Positions 33,475-42,500 of a stretch of DNA of 43,850 nucleotides are shown piece by piece. Source of the stretch: Streptomyces viridiviolaceus (GTDB lineage Bacteria; Actinomycetota; Actinomycetes; Streptomycetales; Streptomycetaceae); the NCBI RefSeq assembly GCF_014650995.1, contig NZ_BMWA01000045.1, positions 1 through 43,850 of the forward strand, written 5' to 3'. The position numbers were made by a program, and so were the translations under genes. The notes under the pieces are model-generated. The model was not told the DNA's origin, did no database searches, and worked only from the letters and a program-made list of their open reading frames with translations. The number at the start of each line of letters is the position of its first letter. Position 1 is the first letter of the stretch.

Positions 33475-34111
33475 CCCTGTTTCCGGCCGGAATGCCATGT
33501 GCTCGCTGTGATGCGCCCGCAACCTGGAGGCGGCCCGTACAACCGGCGGGCGCCGCTCAACCCAACGCCGGCCGGCTACTCCGAGCGCAGGAAGGCGCAC
33601 GGCCAGCGTTTGCCGGTGCGCGCACCACCTGGTGCCGGTGCACGCACTGTGGCCCCTCTTGCAATGACCGCACCAGGCCGACGCGTCGCGCTGCTCCAGG
33701 CCGTCCGCCACGCGACCAGTGCCAGCCACCCAAAGCATGCGCCAGTAGACAAATGGTGGATCGTTTCGGTTCTACGGTCTGTTCACCGACGGGTCGGTGC
33801 ACGTACGTCGTCGGTCCTTGGCCCCCGAGTGGCCGCCCACCCGGCGGCGAAACCCGTCTGGCGCGGCCGTAGCGGTGCCGACCTGCAATGGCGACGACTG
33901 GCCGGCCACCACTCGCTGCGGGATGAAGTGGACGCCGCGACCGGTGCGGTCGTCGTCGCCGGAAATGCCCACCAGGGGTCCTTTCCAGGGCGGCCCGACC
34001 GGACAGGTGCAGGGTGTGCTCGAACATCAGGGCTACCTGCAGAAACACCCGGAGGGATACTTGAATTGATCAGGTCCGCCGGGCATGCCGTCGGCTGTCG
34101 TCCGGTGCGAC
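33475..34111. other. 637-bp gap without a recognised gene
   Basis: Open frames on both strands lack ribosome sites and family similarity. A less GC-rich patch at 33740-33785 (ACAAATGGTGGATCGTTTCG) may be a promoter, but nothing readable follows. The gap may hold decayed remains of the truncated hydrolase gene's neighbourhood. Confidence 0.5.
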
Positions 34112-35017
34112 TCAGCCCAGGTAGAACTGCTTGCGGGCGGCCACGAACGATTCGACCGATCGGGCAGGTACGCCCGTGACGCTCTGTACGTCGCCCGTCG
34201 CGCGGTCGTAGCGATTCTCACGGTGCAGTCGGGCCATGGTGGCGATGTGCTCCTCGGTGTGCGGCGGCAGGCCCACGCCGGCGAGGACTTCGGTCCGCCA
34301 CTGCTCCAGCGGAACGTCGACATAGGACACCGGGGCGCCCAACGCCCGTGAGAACTCCTCGGCCATCTCCGTCATGTCCACCGAGCGCGGGCCCGTGAGC
34401 TCGTAGACCTGTCCGATGTGCCGTGCCGGGTCGCGCAGCACGGTGGCGACCACTCGGGCGACGTCCTCCACGGCGACCGGCGACGTGCGCCCGGTGCCGA
34501 ACGGCAGCGCGATCGTGCCGCTCTCCCGGATCGAGCGTGCCGCCAGCACGGTGAACAGGGGGTTGTCCAGGAAGGACGTCGGCCTGATGTGCACCACCGG
34601 CAGGCCCGACCAGTTCATTACCTGCTCCGCCAGCCAGTGCAGGCGCTGCTGATGCGACTCCGCGGTACTCGTAGCGGTCATCTGCGACACCGTCATCTGA
34701 GACATGCTCACCAGGGCGTTTAGCTCTCCCTGCTCGCGCGCGACCGCGGTCACCACGGTCGCGGCCAGCAGATGGTCCGGCGACACGGGCATGGCGAAGT
34801 ACATCCTGTCGACACTCTCCAGCGCGGCCGCGACGCTCTCGGGCCGGGTCAGATCGCCGAGGACCACCTCCGCGCCCAGTCCGCGCAGCTCGGCCGCACG
34901 ATCGTCGTCGCGGCGGACCATCGCGCGCACAGGCACACCCCGTGCGCGCAGTTGCTCCAGGACCGCGCGGCCCACACCACCGGCGTTGCCCAGGAGAACG
35001 AGGTTGCCCGCACTCAT
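34112..35017 (-). CDS. NmrA-like NAD(P)-binding protein
   Basis: A 301-residue Rossmann-fold protein of the atypical SDR (NmrA/HSCARG) group. The nucleotide motif is LVLLGNAGGVGRAVLEQLRARG, where the usual GxTGxxG appears as GNAGGVG. Other landmarks are VRAMVRRDDDRAAEL, a GDLTRPESV block, the substrate-side HIRPTSFLDN and SPVAVEDVARVVATVL. Such proteins act as NAD(P)-sensing regulators or quinone/ketone reductases; the active-site YxxxK is not evident. The ATG at 35017 has AAGGA about 8 nt upstream; ATG 35026 is closer than usual. It is divergent from the antiporter gene. Confidence 0.82.
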   Translation of the reverse strand: MSAGNLVLLGNAGGVGRAVLEQLRARGVPVRAMVRRDDDRAAELRGLGAEVVLGDLTRPESVAAALESVDRMYFAMPVSPDHLLAATVVTAVAREQGELNALVSMSQMTVSQMTATSTAESHQQRLHWLAEQVMNWSGLPVVHIRPTSFLDNPLFTVLAARSIRESGTIALPFGTGRTSPVAVEDVARVVATVLRDPARHIGQVYELTGPRSVDMTEMAEEFSRALGAPVSYVDVPLEQWRTEVLAGVGLPPHTEEHIATMARLHRENRYDRATGDVQSVTGVPARSVESFVAARKQFYLG

Positions 35018-35173
35018 CGATCGCATCCTTAGCCGAGTGGGAGCGTGATCACGTGCACGCCCACGCCGAGGAGTTCCTGCCATCAGCCTAGAAGGACCAG
35101 CAGCCCATAGCATCACATAGGAGGGCAAAACTGGTCACGGCCAGCGCACCGCCTACCGGACACCGGAGTCACC

Positions 35174-36382
35174 ATGTCCTACGACAATCTGGTCATCGTT
35201 CTCGCGGTAGGCGCCGGCGTCCCGTTCCTCCTGGCCTTGGTGCCCCGAGTCCCCCTCCCGGGCCCGGTCCTCGAGATCGTGGCCGGCGTGATCATCGGTC
35301 CGGCGGTGCTCAATCTGGTGCAGCCGGACGCCACCGTCCAGGCGTTGTCGATCATCGGCCTGAGCTTCCTGCTGTTCCTTGCCGGGCTCGAGATCGATTT
35401 CCAGCAACTGCACGGCCCACGGGCGCGGCTCGTCGCCCTCGGCCTGGCGGGCACGATCGTGCTGGCCGGGATCGTCGGCTGGGTACTGGGCCTCGCCGGG
35501 CTGGTCGAGAGCCCACTGCTGATCGGCACCGCGCTGGTGGCGACGTCCTTGGGACTTCTGGTCCCGATCCTGAAGGACGCCGACGCAATCGACCGGCCGG
35601 TCGGCCAACTGACCATCGGTGGGGCCTCTGCCGGTGAGATCAGCGCTGTGCTGCTGTTGTCGTTGTTCTTCTCCGAACACGCTTCGGGCCCGGGATCCAG
35701 GCTGCTTCTGCTGCTCGGCCTGGCTTGCCTGACGGCGCTCATCGCGGCGACCTCGATACGTGCGGGGCGCTCGATGTGGCTGTCCCGGGCCGTAGTGAAT
35801 CTGGCGGACACCAGCGCCCAAGTCCGAATTCGCCTGACCATGCTTCTGATCGTCGGCCTGTCCGCGGTCGCCATGCATCTAGGTTTCGAGGCGATTCTGG
35901 GTGCCTTCATCGCCGGCGCCGTACTGCGGCTGGTCGACCCCGACGCCGAACGGACCCATCCGCAGTTCCACGTGAAACTGGAGGGCCTGGGATATGGATT
36001 CCTCGTTCCGGTCTTCTTCGTGACCAGCGGAATCCAGTTCGACCTCGGCGCACTGTTCGCGGACGCCGCGACGGTGCTGCGGGTACCGATGTTCCTTGCC
36101 GGGCTGCTCCTCGTTCGTGGACTGCCGGCATTGGCCTACCGCAACGCGGGTCTCTCACGGGCCGAGATCGTGGCCAGTGGACTCCTGCAGGCCACTTCCC
36201 TCCCCGTGATCGTGGCGGCGACGACGATCGGCTTGAAGCTGAACGCGATCCAACCGGCCAACGCGGCCGCATTGGTGGCGGCGGGCCTCTTGTCCGTGAT
36301 CGTGTTCCCCTTGCTTGCGCTGCCCTTGCTGAACCGCACACGGACATCCGCGAAATCGACGGCGGAGGGCAAGCCGGACTGA
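35174..36382 (+). CDS. Cation:proton antiporter (CPA2/KefB-type membrane part)
   Basis: A 402-residue inner-membrane protein with about 11-12 helices. Typical CPA2 elements are VPLPGPVLEIVAGVIIGPAVL, LSIIGLSFLLFLAGLEIDF, ATSLGLLVPILKD and the later FEAILGAFIAGAVLR and GYGFLVPVFFVTSGIQFD. The mid-protein GGASAGEISAVLLLSLF has a glutamate where CPA2 proteins carry their ion-binding acid. No TrkA-N domain follows, so it is the membrane part only. It probably exchanges Na+ or K+ for protons. The ATG at 35174 has GGAG about 8 nt upstream. It is divergent from the NmrA-like gene. Confidence 0.88.
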   Translation: MSYDNLVIVLAVGAGVPFLLALVPRVPLPGPVLEIVAGVIIGPAVLNLVQPDATVQALSIIGLSFLLFLAGLEIDFQQLHGPRARLVALGLAGTIVLAGIVGWVLGLAGLVESPLLIGTALVATSLGLLVPILKDADAIDRPVGQLTIGGASAGEISAVLLLSLFFSEHASGPGSRLLLLLGLACLTALIAATSIRAGRSMWLSRAVVNLADTSAQVRIRLTMLLIVGLSAVAMHLGFEAILGAFIAGAVLRLVDPDAERTHPQFHVKLEGLGYGFLVPVFFVTSGIQFDLGALFADAATVLRVPMFLAGLLLVRGLPALAYRNAGLSRAEIVASGLLQATSLPVIVAATTIGLKLNAIQPANAAALVAAGLLSVIVFPLLALPLLNRTRTSAKSTAEGKPD

Positions 36383-36479
36383 TTCTCAGAACAACACCGC
36401 CTGATTCGGGCTCGAGATGCTGTGCCGCGCGATGTCCTGGAGAATGGAAACCGCATCGTGCGAAGAATGGGGGCGCGGT

Positions 36480-37079
36480 ATGCCCATCGTTTCACGCGGC
36501 TTCCACGGCCGAGCACGGGATGCACGGCACAGACTGCCTCCCGGGCAGTACGAGACCGCAGACTTCCCCGTTCTGTCGGCAGGGCCCACCCCCGCGGTGG
36601 ACCTCGACCAGTGGGAGTTCACCGTCCGCACCGAGACCGGCGCACGGCACATCTGGGACTGGGCGGAGTTCATGGCGTTGCCCAGCCAAACGAAGACCGT
36701 CGACCTGCACTGTGTCACCAAGTGGTCGAAGTTCGAGACGGAGTGGCAGGGAGTCTCCTTGGACGTCCTTCTGGAGGACGTGGAGACCAGTGCCGAGTAC
36801 GCGCTCGTCCACTCCTACGGCGACTACACCACCAACGTCCCGCTGGAGGATCTCCTCGACGGGCAGGCATGGATCGCCTATCGATACGACGGCGAGGAAC
36901 TCCCGCCGGAGCACGGCGGCCCCGCCAGGCTGCTGATTCCGCACCTCTACTTCTGGAAGTCCGCCAAGTGGGTGCGCGGCATCCAGTTGCTCGACGTGGA
37001 AGAGCGGGGCTTCTGGGAGAACATCGGCTACCACGACTATGGGGACCCATGGCGCGAGCAGCGGTACCAAGGCGACTAG
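36480..37079 (+). CDS. Sulfite-oxidase-like molybdopterin oxidoreductase
   Basis: A 199-residue protein made of a single molybdopterin-binding (SUOX/MsrP-type) domain. Evidence: FTVRTETGARHIWDWAEFMALP, the molybdenum-ligand segment VDLHCVTKWSKFETEWQGV with its Cys, HSYGDYTTNVPLEDLL, GGPARLLIPHLYFWKSAKWVRGIQL and a Trp/Tyr-rich tail. No Tat signal is present, so it is likely cytoplasmic. Natural substrate is unknown; related actinobacterial proteins occur with the flavin reductase found next here. The ATG at 36480 has a GGGGG run upstream. The next gene starts inside its last codons. Confidence 0.88.
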   Translation: MPIVSRGFHGRARDARHRLPPGQYETADFPVLSAGPTPAVDLDQWEFTVRTETGARHIWDWAEFMALPSQTKTVDLHCVTKWSKFETEWQGVSLDVLLEDVETSAEYALVHSYGDYTTNVPLEDLLDGQAWIAYRYDGEELPPEHGGPARLLIPHLYFWKSAKWVRGIQLLDVEERGFWENIGYHDYGDPWREQRYQGD

Positions 37080-37801
37080 GCGACCGGCTGCGCTGGACGG
37101 CTGCCCGTTTGACCGATCGGCGCGTCGAGTCCGCAACTGCGCGCACCCTCGTCTTCGAGGTGCCCGGCTGGCCGGGTCACCTGGCGGGACAGCACGTCGA
37201 TGTGCGGCTCACGGCGGAGGACGGCTACAGCACGCAGCGCAGTTACTCAGTGGCGTCGGCACCCGACGGCGAGAGCGTCGAGCTGACCGTTCAGCGCGTG
37301 GATGACGGCGAGGTCTCCCCGTACCTGACGGACGAACTCGCCGTGGGCGACGTGGTGGAGCTGCGCGGACCGGTCGGCGGATGGTTCGTGTGGCGTCCCG
37401 AGCAGAAGGAGCCGATTCTGCTCGTGGCCGGCGGCTCGGGCCTGGTGCCACTCATGGCGGTGATCCGCATGCGCCGAGCGATCGGCAATCGTACACCCTT
37501 CCGGCTGGTGTACTCCGTGCGCAGCCCTGAGTACCAGCTCTTCGGCTCGGAGTTGAGGCGGGACGACCCGGGCCTCGACAAGACGTACCTCTATTCCCGC
37601 TCCACCCCACCGCAGTGGCCGCGGCCCCCCGGGCGGTTCACCGCCTCCGACCTGTCAGGTGCCGGGTGGCCACCGGACTTCGAACCCACTTGCTACGTCT
37701 GTGGTTCCACCGGCTTCGTCGAAAGGGCCGCCGGACTGCTCGTGGCCCTCGGCCACCACCCCGGTCGTATCCGAACCGAGCGTTTCGGACCCAGCAGATG
37801 A
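37049..37801 (+). CDS. FAD/NAD(P)H oxidoreductase (ferredoxin-reductase type)
   Basis: A 250-residue flavin reductase. The FAD domain has the RSYS motif (TQRSYSVASAPDGE), and the nucleotide domain has VAGGSGLVPLMAVIRMRR and YVCGSTGFVERAAGLL. There is no Fe-S domain, so electrons probably pass straight to a partner. Its ATG at 37049 lies within the preceding molybdopterin gene (31-bp overlap), a sign of translational coupling; GGGGAC is 2 nt upstream. The likely role is as electron partner of the molybdenum enzyme. Confidence 0.87.
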   Translation: MARAAVPRRLGDRLRWTAARLTDRRVESATARTLVFEVPGWPGHLAGQHVDVRLTAEDGYSTQRSYSVASAPDGESVELTVQRVDDGEVSPYLTDELAVGDVVELRGPVGGWFVWRPEQKEPILLVAGGSGLVPLMAVIRMRRAIGNRTPFRLVYSVRSPEYQLFGSELRRDDPGLDKTYLYSRSTPPQWPRPPGRFTASDLSGAGWPPDFEPTCYVCGSTGFVERAAGLLVALGHHPGRIRTERFGPSR

Positions 37802-37867
37802 AGCAGGGCAGGTGTCTGCGGTGGCGAGGACTCTTCGGGTGCGTCGGCCCAACGGAAGGTGAGTTCC

Positions 37868-38140
37868 ATGACCCTGACGCCTGACTTCCTCGACGGCAAC
37901 GCGGCCGCCGGGGATCTCGAGTTCCTCTTCGGAACCGACATGACCATGGCTTCCGGACGATGCCGTGGGTGCGGCGAGCAGATGATGCTGGCCCAGACGC
38001 ACGCCTACCTCGGTGGTCCCGGGATGGTGCTGCGCTGCCCCGGCTGCGAGGGCGTCCTGCTGCGCCTGGTCCACTCCCCCACCCAGGTGTGGCTCGACGC
38101 CGGCGGACTGGATTACGTCACGATGCCCGCACCGGCCTGA
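37868..38140 (+). CDS. DUF6510 zinc-ribbon protein
   Basis: A 90-residue cytoplasmic protein with two CxxC pairs (GRCRGCGEQ and LRCPGCEGVLL), which should hold one zinc ion. The flanking FLDGNAAAGDLEFLFGTDMT and TQVWLDAGGLDYV fit the DUF6510 family. Members often sit beside sulfite-oxidase-like and ferredoxin-reductase genes, as here, so a maturation or structural role in that set is possible. The ATG at 37868 has GGAAGGTGAG upstream. Confidence 0.85.
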   Translation: MTLTPDFLDGNAAAGDLEFLFGTDMTMASGRCRGCGEQMMLAQTHAYLGGPGMVLRCPGCEGVLLRLVHSPTQVWLDAGGLDYVTMPAPA

Positions 38141-38171
38141 CGTACGTCTGCACGACCGGACTGGAGGCCTC

Positions 38172-38819
38172 ATGGCAGACAAGGAAGAGCTCCTGCAACG
38201 TCTCGCCTCGCGAGTACGCACCCCCGACGTCACCGATGCCATGGGGCGGATGCACCGCCACCGGTGTCACATCGATGACCTGGTGACCCCGACCCCGGGC
38301 CGTGTCCTCCTCGGCCCCGCCATAACGATGTCGTTCCTTCCCTCCTGCGAGAAGGCACTCCCACCCGAGCAATACAACTTCTCCCGGCTGTTCCATGACG
38401 CCATCGAGAACGGCGCGCGGGGGCGGGTGCTGGTCCTGGCCGGCAACGGACATCCCGGGGTATCGCTCGGAGGCGGAACAAAGCTCTCGCTGGTGGCGGC
38501 ACACAGTCTCGCGGGCGTCCTGGCCGACGGGCGTCTCCGGGACTTCCCCGAGATCGCGAACTACGGCTTCGCCGCCTACTGCTCGGGTCAGACGGCCAAG
38601 TGGGGCGGCGATACCGTGACACCCTACGAGGCCAACCGGCCGGTCGTCGTGTCCGGCGTGACCGTCCGCCCAGGTGATTACGTGTTCGCTGACGCATCCG
38701 GCGCGGCCGTCATCCCTGCCGCACAGGTCCTCAGCGTGTTCGAAGAAGCCGACCGTATCGCGCAGAACGAGGCAGCGTTCGTCGACAGGGTCCGTGACGA
38801 AACCCCCGCCGCCGAGTAG
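38172..38819 (+). CDS. RraA-like / HMG-CHA aldolase family protein
   Basis: A 215-residue protein of the RraA superfamily, which includes RNase E inhibitors and class II aldolases for 4-hydroxy-4-methyl-2-oxoglutarate. The segments TPDVTDAMGRMHR, VLVLAGNGHPGVSLGGGTKLS and HSLAGVLADGRLRDFPEI fit; the last has the G-x20-R-D pattern that binds oxaloacetate-type substrates and metal. It lacks nothing essential by eye. The ATG at 38172 has CTGGAGG 5 nt upstream. It follows the DUF6510 gene by 31 bp and may be co-transcribed; the functional link is unclear. Confidence 0.82.
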   Translation: MADKEELLQRLASRVRTPDVTDAMGRMHRHRCHIDDLVTPTPGRVLLGPAITMSFLPSCEKALPPEQYNFSRLFHDAIENGARGRVLVLAGNGHPGVSLGGGTKLSLVAAHSLAGVLADGRLRDFPEIANYGFAAYCSGQTAKWGGDTVTPYEANRPVVVSGVTVRPGDYVFADASGAAVIPAAQVLSVFEEADRIAQNEAAFVDRVRDETPAAE

Positions 38820-38874
38820 CCGGATCGAGGCGCGCTGCGGCCGACGGGCGCGCTGCCCGCGCTCGTCGGCGATG

Positions 38875-40344
38875 TCATGACGGGCCCGGCTGCTGCCGGT
38901 CCCGGTAGGTCTCCAGCAGCCTCAGCCACACCTCGCTGATCGTCGGGAAGGCCGGTACGGCGTGCCAGAGCCTCTCCAGCGGTACTTCGCTCACGACCGC
39001 GACGGTGGCCGAGTACAGCAGTTCCCCGACGCCGGGGCCGACGAATGTCACACCCGCCACGGTGCCACGGTCCGCGTCGACCAGGAGGCGGGCACGGCCG
39101 CGGTAGCCGTCGGCGTACTGGTGAGCACCCGCGACGCCTGCGATGTCGTAGTCCACCACCTCGACCCGGCGCCCGGCCCGCTCCGCCTCACGCGTCGTCA
39201 GTCCGACGGCCGCGACCTCCGGGTCGGTGAAGACGACCTGCGGCACGGCCGCGACGTCGGCGGTCGCGGCGTGCGCACCCCACCGTGTCTCGTCGGCCTG
39301 CTCTCCCCTGGCCCGGGCCCCGATGGCGGCACCGGCGATGCGGGCCTGGTACTTCCCTTGGTGGGTCAGCAGGACCCGGTGGTTGACATCGCCCACCGCG
39401 TAGAGCCATCCGTCGGCGACGGCGGTCACGCGGCATGTGCCGTCCGCGGTCAGCCAGTCGCCCGGTGTGAGTCCGATGGTCTCCAGGCCGAGGTCGGCAG
39501 TCCGGGAGACCCGGCCGGTCGCGAAGAGGATCTCGTCCGCGGCCAGTTCCCCGCCGTCCGCCAGCGTGATCCGCACTTCGCCGTCCTCGCGCGCCAGGGA
39601 CGCCACGGAGGCCCCGAGCCGGACGTCGACGCCCGCCTCGCGCAGACCGTCCGCGACCATGTGGCCGGCGAACGGCTCCATCCTCGCCAGCAGTCCGGCG
39701 TCGCCGCGGACCAGCATGGTCACCTGGGAACCGAGCGCCTGCCAGGCGGTGGCCATCTCGACGGCCACCACACCCCCGCCGACCACAGCCAGTCGGCCCG
39801 GTACCCGACCGGCGCCGGTGGCCTCACGACTGGTCCAGGGACGTACCGAGTCGATCCCGGGTATGTCGGGCACTGCCGCGGCGGTCCCCGTGCACACGGC
39901 GACGGCGTGTCGTGCGGTCAGCAGCACCGTGTCACCGTCCGGGGTCTGCACCGCCACCTGCCGGGGACCGTCGAGCCGTGCGTGGCCGCGGATCAGGTCG
40001 ACGGAGACCGAATCCAGCCAGCCGACCTGGCTGTCGTCCTTCCAGTGGAAGACGATCTCGTCGCGGTGGGCGAGGACCGCCGCGACGTCCAGTGGCCCGC
40101 CCACCGCCTGACGCAGCCCGGGCACGCGTCGCGCGTCGGCCCGGGCCAGCACCGGCCGCAGCAGCGCCTTGCTGGGCTCGCAGGCCCAGTACGAGCACTC
40201 GCCGCCCAGCAGTTCGCGCTCCACGATGACGGTGCTGAGCCCGGCGGCACGGGTGCGTTCGGCCACGTTCTCGCCGGTCGGGCCTGCGCCGAGGACGATC
40301 ACGTCGTAGGTGCGCCGGTCCTCGTTCGTCATTGGTCGGTTCAT
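38875..40344 (-). CDS. FAD-dependent pyridine nucleotide-disulfide oxidoreductase
   Basis: A 489-residue flavoprotein of the dihydrolipoamide dehydrogenase/mycothione reductase group. FAD motif: VIVLGAGPTGENVAERTRAAG. The redox disulfide is Cys50/Cys55 in GGECSYWACEPSKALLRP, where E and W replace the common GGTCLNVGC form. The second nucleotide motif is RLAVVGGGVVAVEMATAW, and the C-terminal dimerisation domain carries the His-Glu pair in HAVPAFPTISE. Substrate is not certain; this variant group is frequent in actinomycetes. The ATG at 40344 has AGGAA 6 nt upstream; ATG 40332 is a second choice. Confidence 0.88.
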   Translation of the reverse strand: MNRPMTNEDRRTYDVIVLGAGPTGENVAERTRAAGLSTVIVERELLGGECSYWACEPSKALLRPVLARADARRVPGLRQAVGGPLDVAAVLAHRDEIVFHWKDDSQVGWLDSVSVDLIRGHARLDGPRQVAVQTPDGDTVLLTARHAVAVCTGTAAAVPDIPGIDSVRPWTSREATGAGRVPGRLAVVGGGVVAVEMATAWQALGSQVTMLVRGDAGLLARMEPFAGHMVADGLREAGVDVRLGASVASLAREDGEVRITLADGGELAADEILFATGRVSRTADLGLETIGLTPGDWLTADGTCRVTAVADGWLYAVGDVNHRVLLTHQGKYQARIAGAAIGARARGEQADETRWGAHAATADVAAVPQVVFTDPEVAAVGLTTREAERAGRRVEVVDYDIAGVAGAHQYADGYRGRARLLVDADRGTVAGVTFVGPGVGELLYSATVAVVSEVPLERLWHAVPAFPTISEVWLRLLETYRDRQQPGPS

Positions 40345-40412
40345 CGCTGTTCCTGTGCCTCGATGCGTGTTCCGGACTTCGGCGGGAGCGGAGTCCGGTG
40401 TCTGAGGTGGCG

Positions 40413-40886
40413 TCAGCGGCCGGGGGCCCGCTGCTTGACCTCCTGGAGCACCCAGCCGTTGCTGTCCGGGTCGCTGAAGGTGGCGTAGGAGCCGTAGGAG
40501 TCGCGATCGGGGTGCGGGCCGGCCACCCGCTCCTGGCCCGGGCCGTCGTGGACGATCCGTCCGGCGTCGTGGCCGTGGTGGAAGATGCCTCCTGCGTCGT
40601 GGAAGACCTCGCTCACCTCGATGCCGCGGCCGACGAGATCCGCGCGGGCCTCCTCGATGTCGGAGACGATGAGGTACAGGCCCTGGACGGAGCCCGGCGC
40701 CAGGTGCGTGAGCCCTTTACCGAAGATGATCGAGCACTCCGAGCCGGGCGGCGTGAAATGCACCGCACGCCAGTCCTCACCGGCGGCGGCATCGAGGTCC
40801 AGGCGGAATCCCGCGGCCTCGTAGAAGGCTTTGGCCCGATCGACGTCGGAGACGGGCAGCACGATGAGTTCGAGCTTCAGATCCAT
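40413..40886 (-). CDS. VOC (glyoxalase/bleomycin-resistance fold) protein
   Basis: A 157-residue protein with two beta-alpha-beta-beta-beta modules: LELIVLPVSDVDRAKAFYEA and LYLIVSDIEEARADLVGRGIEVSE, ending in YATFSDPDSNGWVLQEV. The last Glu and a His in the middle are candidate metal ligands. An unusual His-rich loop (FHHGHDAGRIVHDG) lies between the modules. Substrate is unknown. Upstream GGACC is a weak ribosome site. It is 68 bp upstream of the disulfide oxidoreductase on the same strand, so co-transcription is likely. Confidence 0.85.
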   Translation of the reverse strand: MDLKLELIVLPVSDVDRAKAFYEAAGFRLDLDAAAGEDWRAVHFTPPGSECSIIFGKGLTHLAPGSVQGLYLIVSDIEEARADLVGRGIEVSEVFHDAGGIFHHGHDAGRIVHDGPGQERVAGPHPDRDSYGSYATFSDPDSNGWVLQEVKQRAPGR

Positions 40887-41130
40887 GTCAGGTCCGTCTT
40901 TCTTCTTCTCGGCAACGGTGTGCCTGGGTGCTGGGCGTCACGGTTCGACAAGTGGTCACGGTCTGAGGGGCGCTCTTGTCACCCGGGCCACGCGGCGGAG
41001 AAGGTCCGACCGCGCGCCGCCACGGGGGCCTGCCGAACGAGGCACGCACGATGTGCGACTCCGCAGCGACGCTCCGGTCCGTTGTCGAGCTCCGGGAGGC
41101 CACGTCGTCCCGTGGCGGGCTGGGCGGCAC

Positions 41131-42048
41131 TCACGCGACCTGGACGACGGTCTTGCCGACTGTTCCCTTCTTCGCGCGGAACGCCTCCGGGGCACGGTCC
41201 AGGGGATGGACGGCCCCCACCAACGGGCGCAGCCGGCCCCCTCGGTGCCTGCCGATGATCTCCAGGAGGTGATCACGGTTGGGTTCGACGATGAAGTACA
41301 TGGCCCGGCCGTCCTCGGGACGCACGGTCGGGGGCTGGGCGATGGTCACCAGGGTGCCGTCGGGCCTGAGCACGGCGGCAGAGCGGTCGAGCACCTCCCC
41401 GCCGATGGCGTCGAAGACGAGGTCGACTCGGCCCACCGCCTCCTCCCACGCCGGCTGTCCGAGGTCGATGAAGACCTCTGCACCGAGCTCCAGCACCCGG
41501 TCCCGGCTCCCCTCGCGCCCCGTCCCGAGCACGCGCGCCCCGGCGTCACGGGCAAGCTGCGTCGCGGCCATGCCCACACCGCCGCCCGCTCCGTGCACCA
41601 GCACGCTCTGCCCTGCCTCCAGCCTTCCGTGTACGAAGAGGCCCTGCCAGGCGGTGAGGCCCGGCATCGGCAGAGCCGCCGCCTGCACGTGGTCGATTCC
41701 CGCGGGCAGCGGCGCCAGATTGCGGGCCTCCACCGCCGTGTATTCCGCGAGAGTGCCGTCGCGGTTCCAGTCGGTCAGTCCGACGACGCGCTGGCCGACC
41801 GAAAGCCCGGTCGTGCCGACCGCGACCTCGGCCACCTCGCCCGACAGCTCGTGTCCCGGAATGACGGGCGCTCGATCCCTGCCGCCCCGGTCGACCCACG
41901 TGGCCGGCCAGGCCAGCTCATCCGGGGTGAAGCAGGCCGCACGCACCCTTACGACGACGTCGCCCTCCCCCGCGTACGGGTACGGTGCCTCCTCCACAAC
42001 CAGGCTGTCCACGGCCGCATCACGATCGTGGGTTCGTACGGCCTTCAT
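41131..42048 (-). CDS. Zinc-independent quinone-oxidoreductase-like dehydrogenase (MDR family)
   Basis: A 305-residue medium-chain reductase. GroES-like part: VVVRVRAACFTPDELAWPATW and IPGHELSGEVAEV. Nucleotide-binding part: SVLVHGAGGGVGMAATQLARDAGA, with VFDAIGGEVLDRS after it. The structural zinc Cys cluster is missing, as in the NADPH quinone reductase branch. The substrate could be an enone or quinone. The ATG at 42048 has GGAGGGG 3 nt upstream. The gene is alone on its strand. Confidence 0.88.
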   Translation of the reverse strand: MKAVRTHDRDAAVDSLVVEEAPYPYAGEGDVVVRVRAACFTPDELAWPATWVDRGGRDRAPVIPGHELSGEVAEVAVGTTGLSVGQRVVGLTDWNRDGTLAEYTAVEARNLAPLPAGIDHVQAAALPMPGLTAWQGLFVHGRLEAGQSVLVHGAGGGVGMAATQLARDAGARVLGTGREGSRDRVLELGAEVFIDLGQPAWEEAVGRVDLVFDAIGGEVLDRSAAVLRPDGTLVTIAQPPTVRPEDGRAMYFIVEPNRDHLLEIIGRHRGGRLRPLVGAVHPLDRAPEAFRAKKGTVGKTVVQVA

Positions 42049-42217
42049 CGCCCCTCCTTCCGGCAGCGAGCGAGTACCCCTACCGTTCCAGGATGCGGGC
42101 GTGGCGCCCTCGGGGCGATCCGGGACGACGCACCTCCGATCCGGCCGCCCCGAAGCCGTCGGGACTCACATCCGGCACGTCCTCGACGGGAGGCCGCCGG
42201 GCCGCGGCCGGCCAGGG

Positions 42218-42390
42218 CTACGACTGCGCGCGGCGGTCCGGATCCCGGGGCGCAGGCTCCTCGGTCTTGATCGTGGCGGTCATCTGCTCCGGGGCGAGGA
42301 TCTGGTCGTCGTAGACGTCCTGCAGCCAGTTGGTCCGGTAGGTGGTGTCGAGGTAGCGCTCGCCGAGGTCGGGAGCGATGGGGGGCCGCG
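42218..42390 (-). pseudogene. C-terminal fragment, possibly of a cysteine-synthase-like PLP enzyme
   Basis: The minus-strand frame ends with APDLGERYLDTTYRTNWLQDVYDDQIL and a charged tail. The GERYLDT-x-Y block resembles the end of PLP-dependent cysteine synthase/SbnA-type proteins. Everything before it in this frame is unrelated. The match is short, so the family name is tentative. Confidence 0.4.
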
Positions 42391-42500
42391 GTGATGCTCG
42401 CGGGCGTCGTGTGGGGACAGCACACGGACACTGCTCCGTTGTCAGACCAGGTTCCGAGGGTGTGTTCTGACGGTAGGTCACCGGGGAAGCGCGGTCGCGG

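Noticed and set aside
38962..40488. 508-codon plus-strand frame opposite the disulfide oxidoreductase
   Set aside because: Antisense to a gene with intact FAD, disulfide and dimer motifs.
40887..41130. Small gene between the VOC and quinone-reductase-like genes
   Set aside because: The minus-strand frame is Arg/Pro/Ser-rich, lacks a ribosome site and shows no family similarity.
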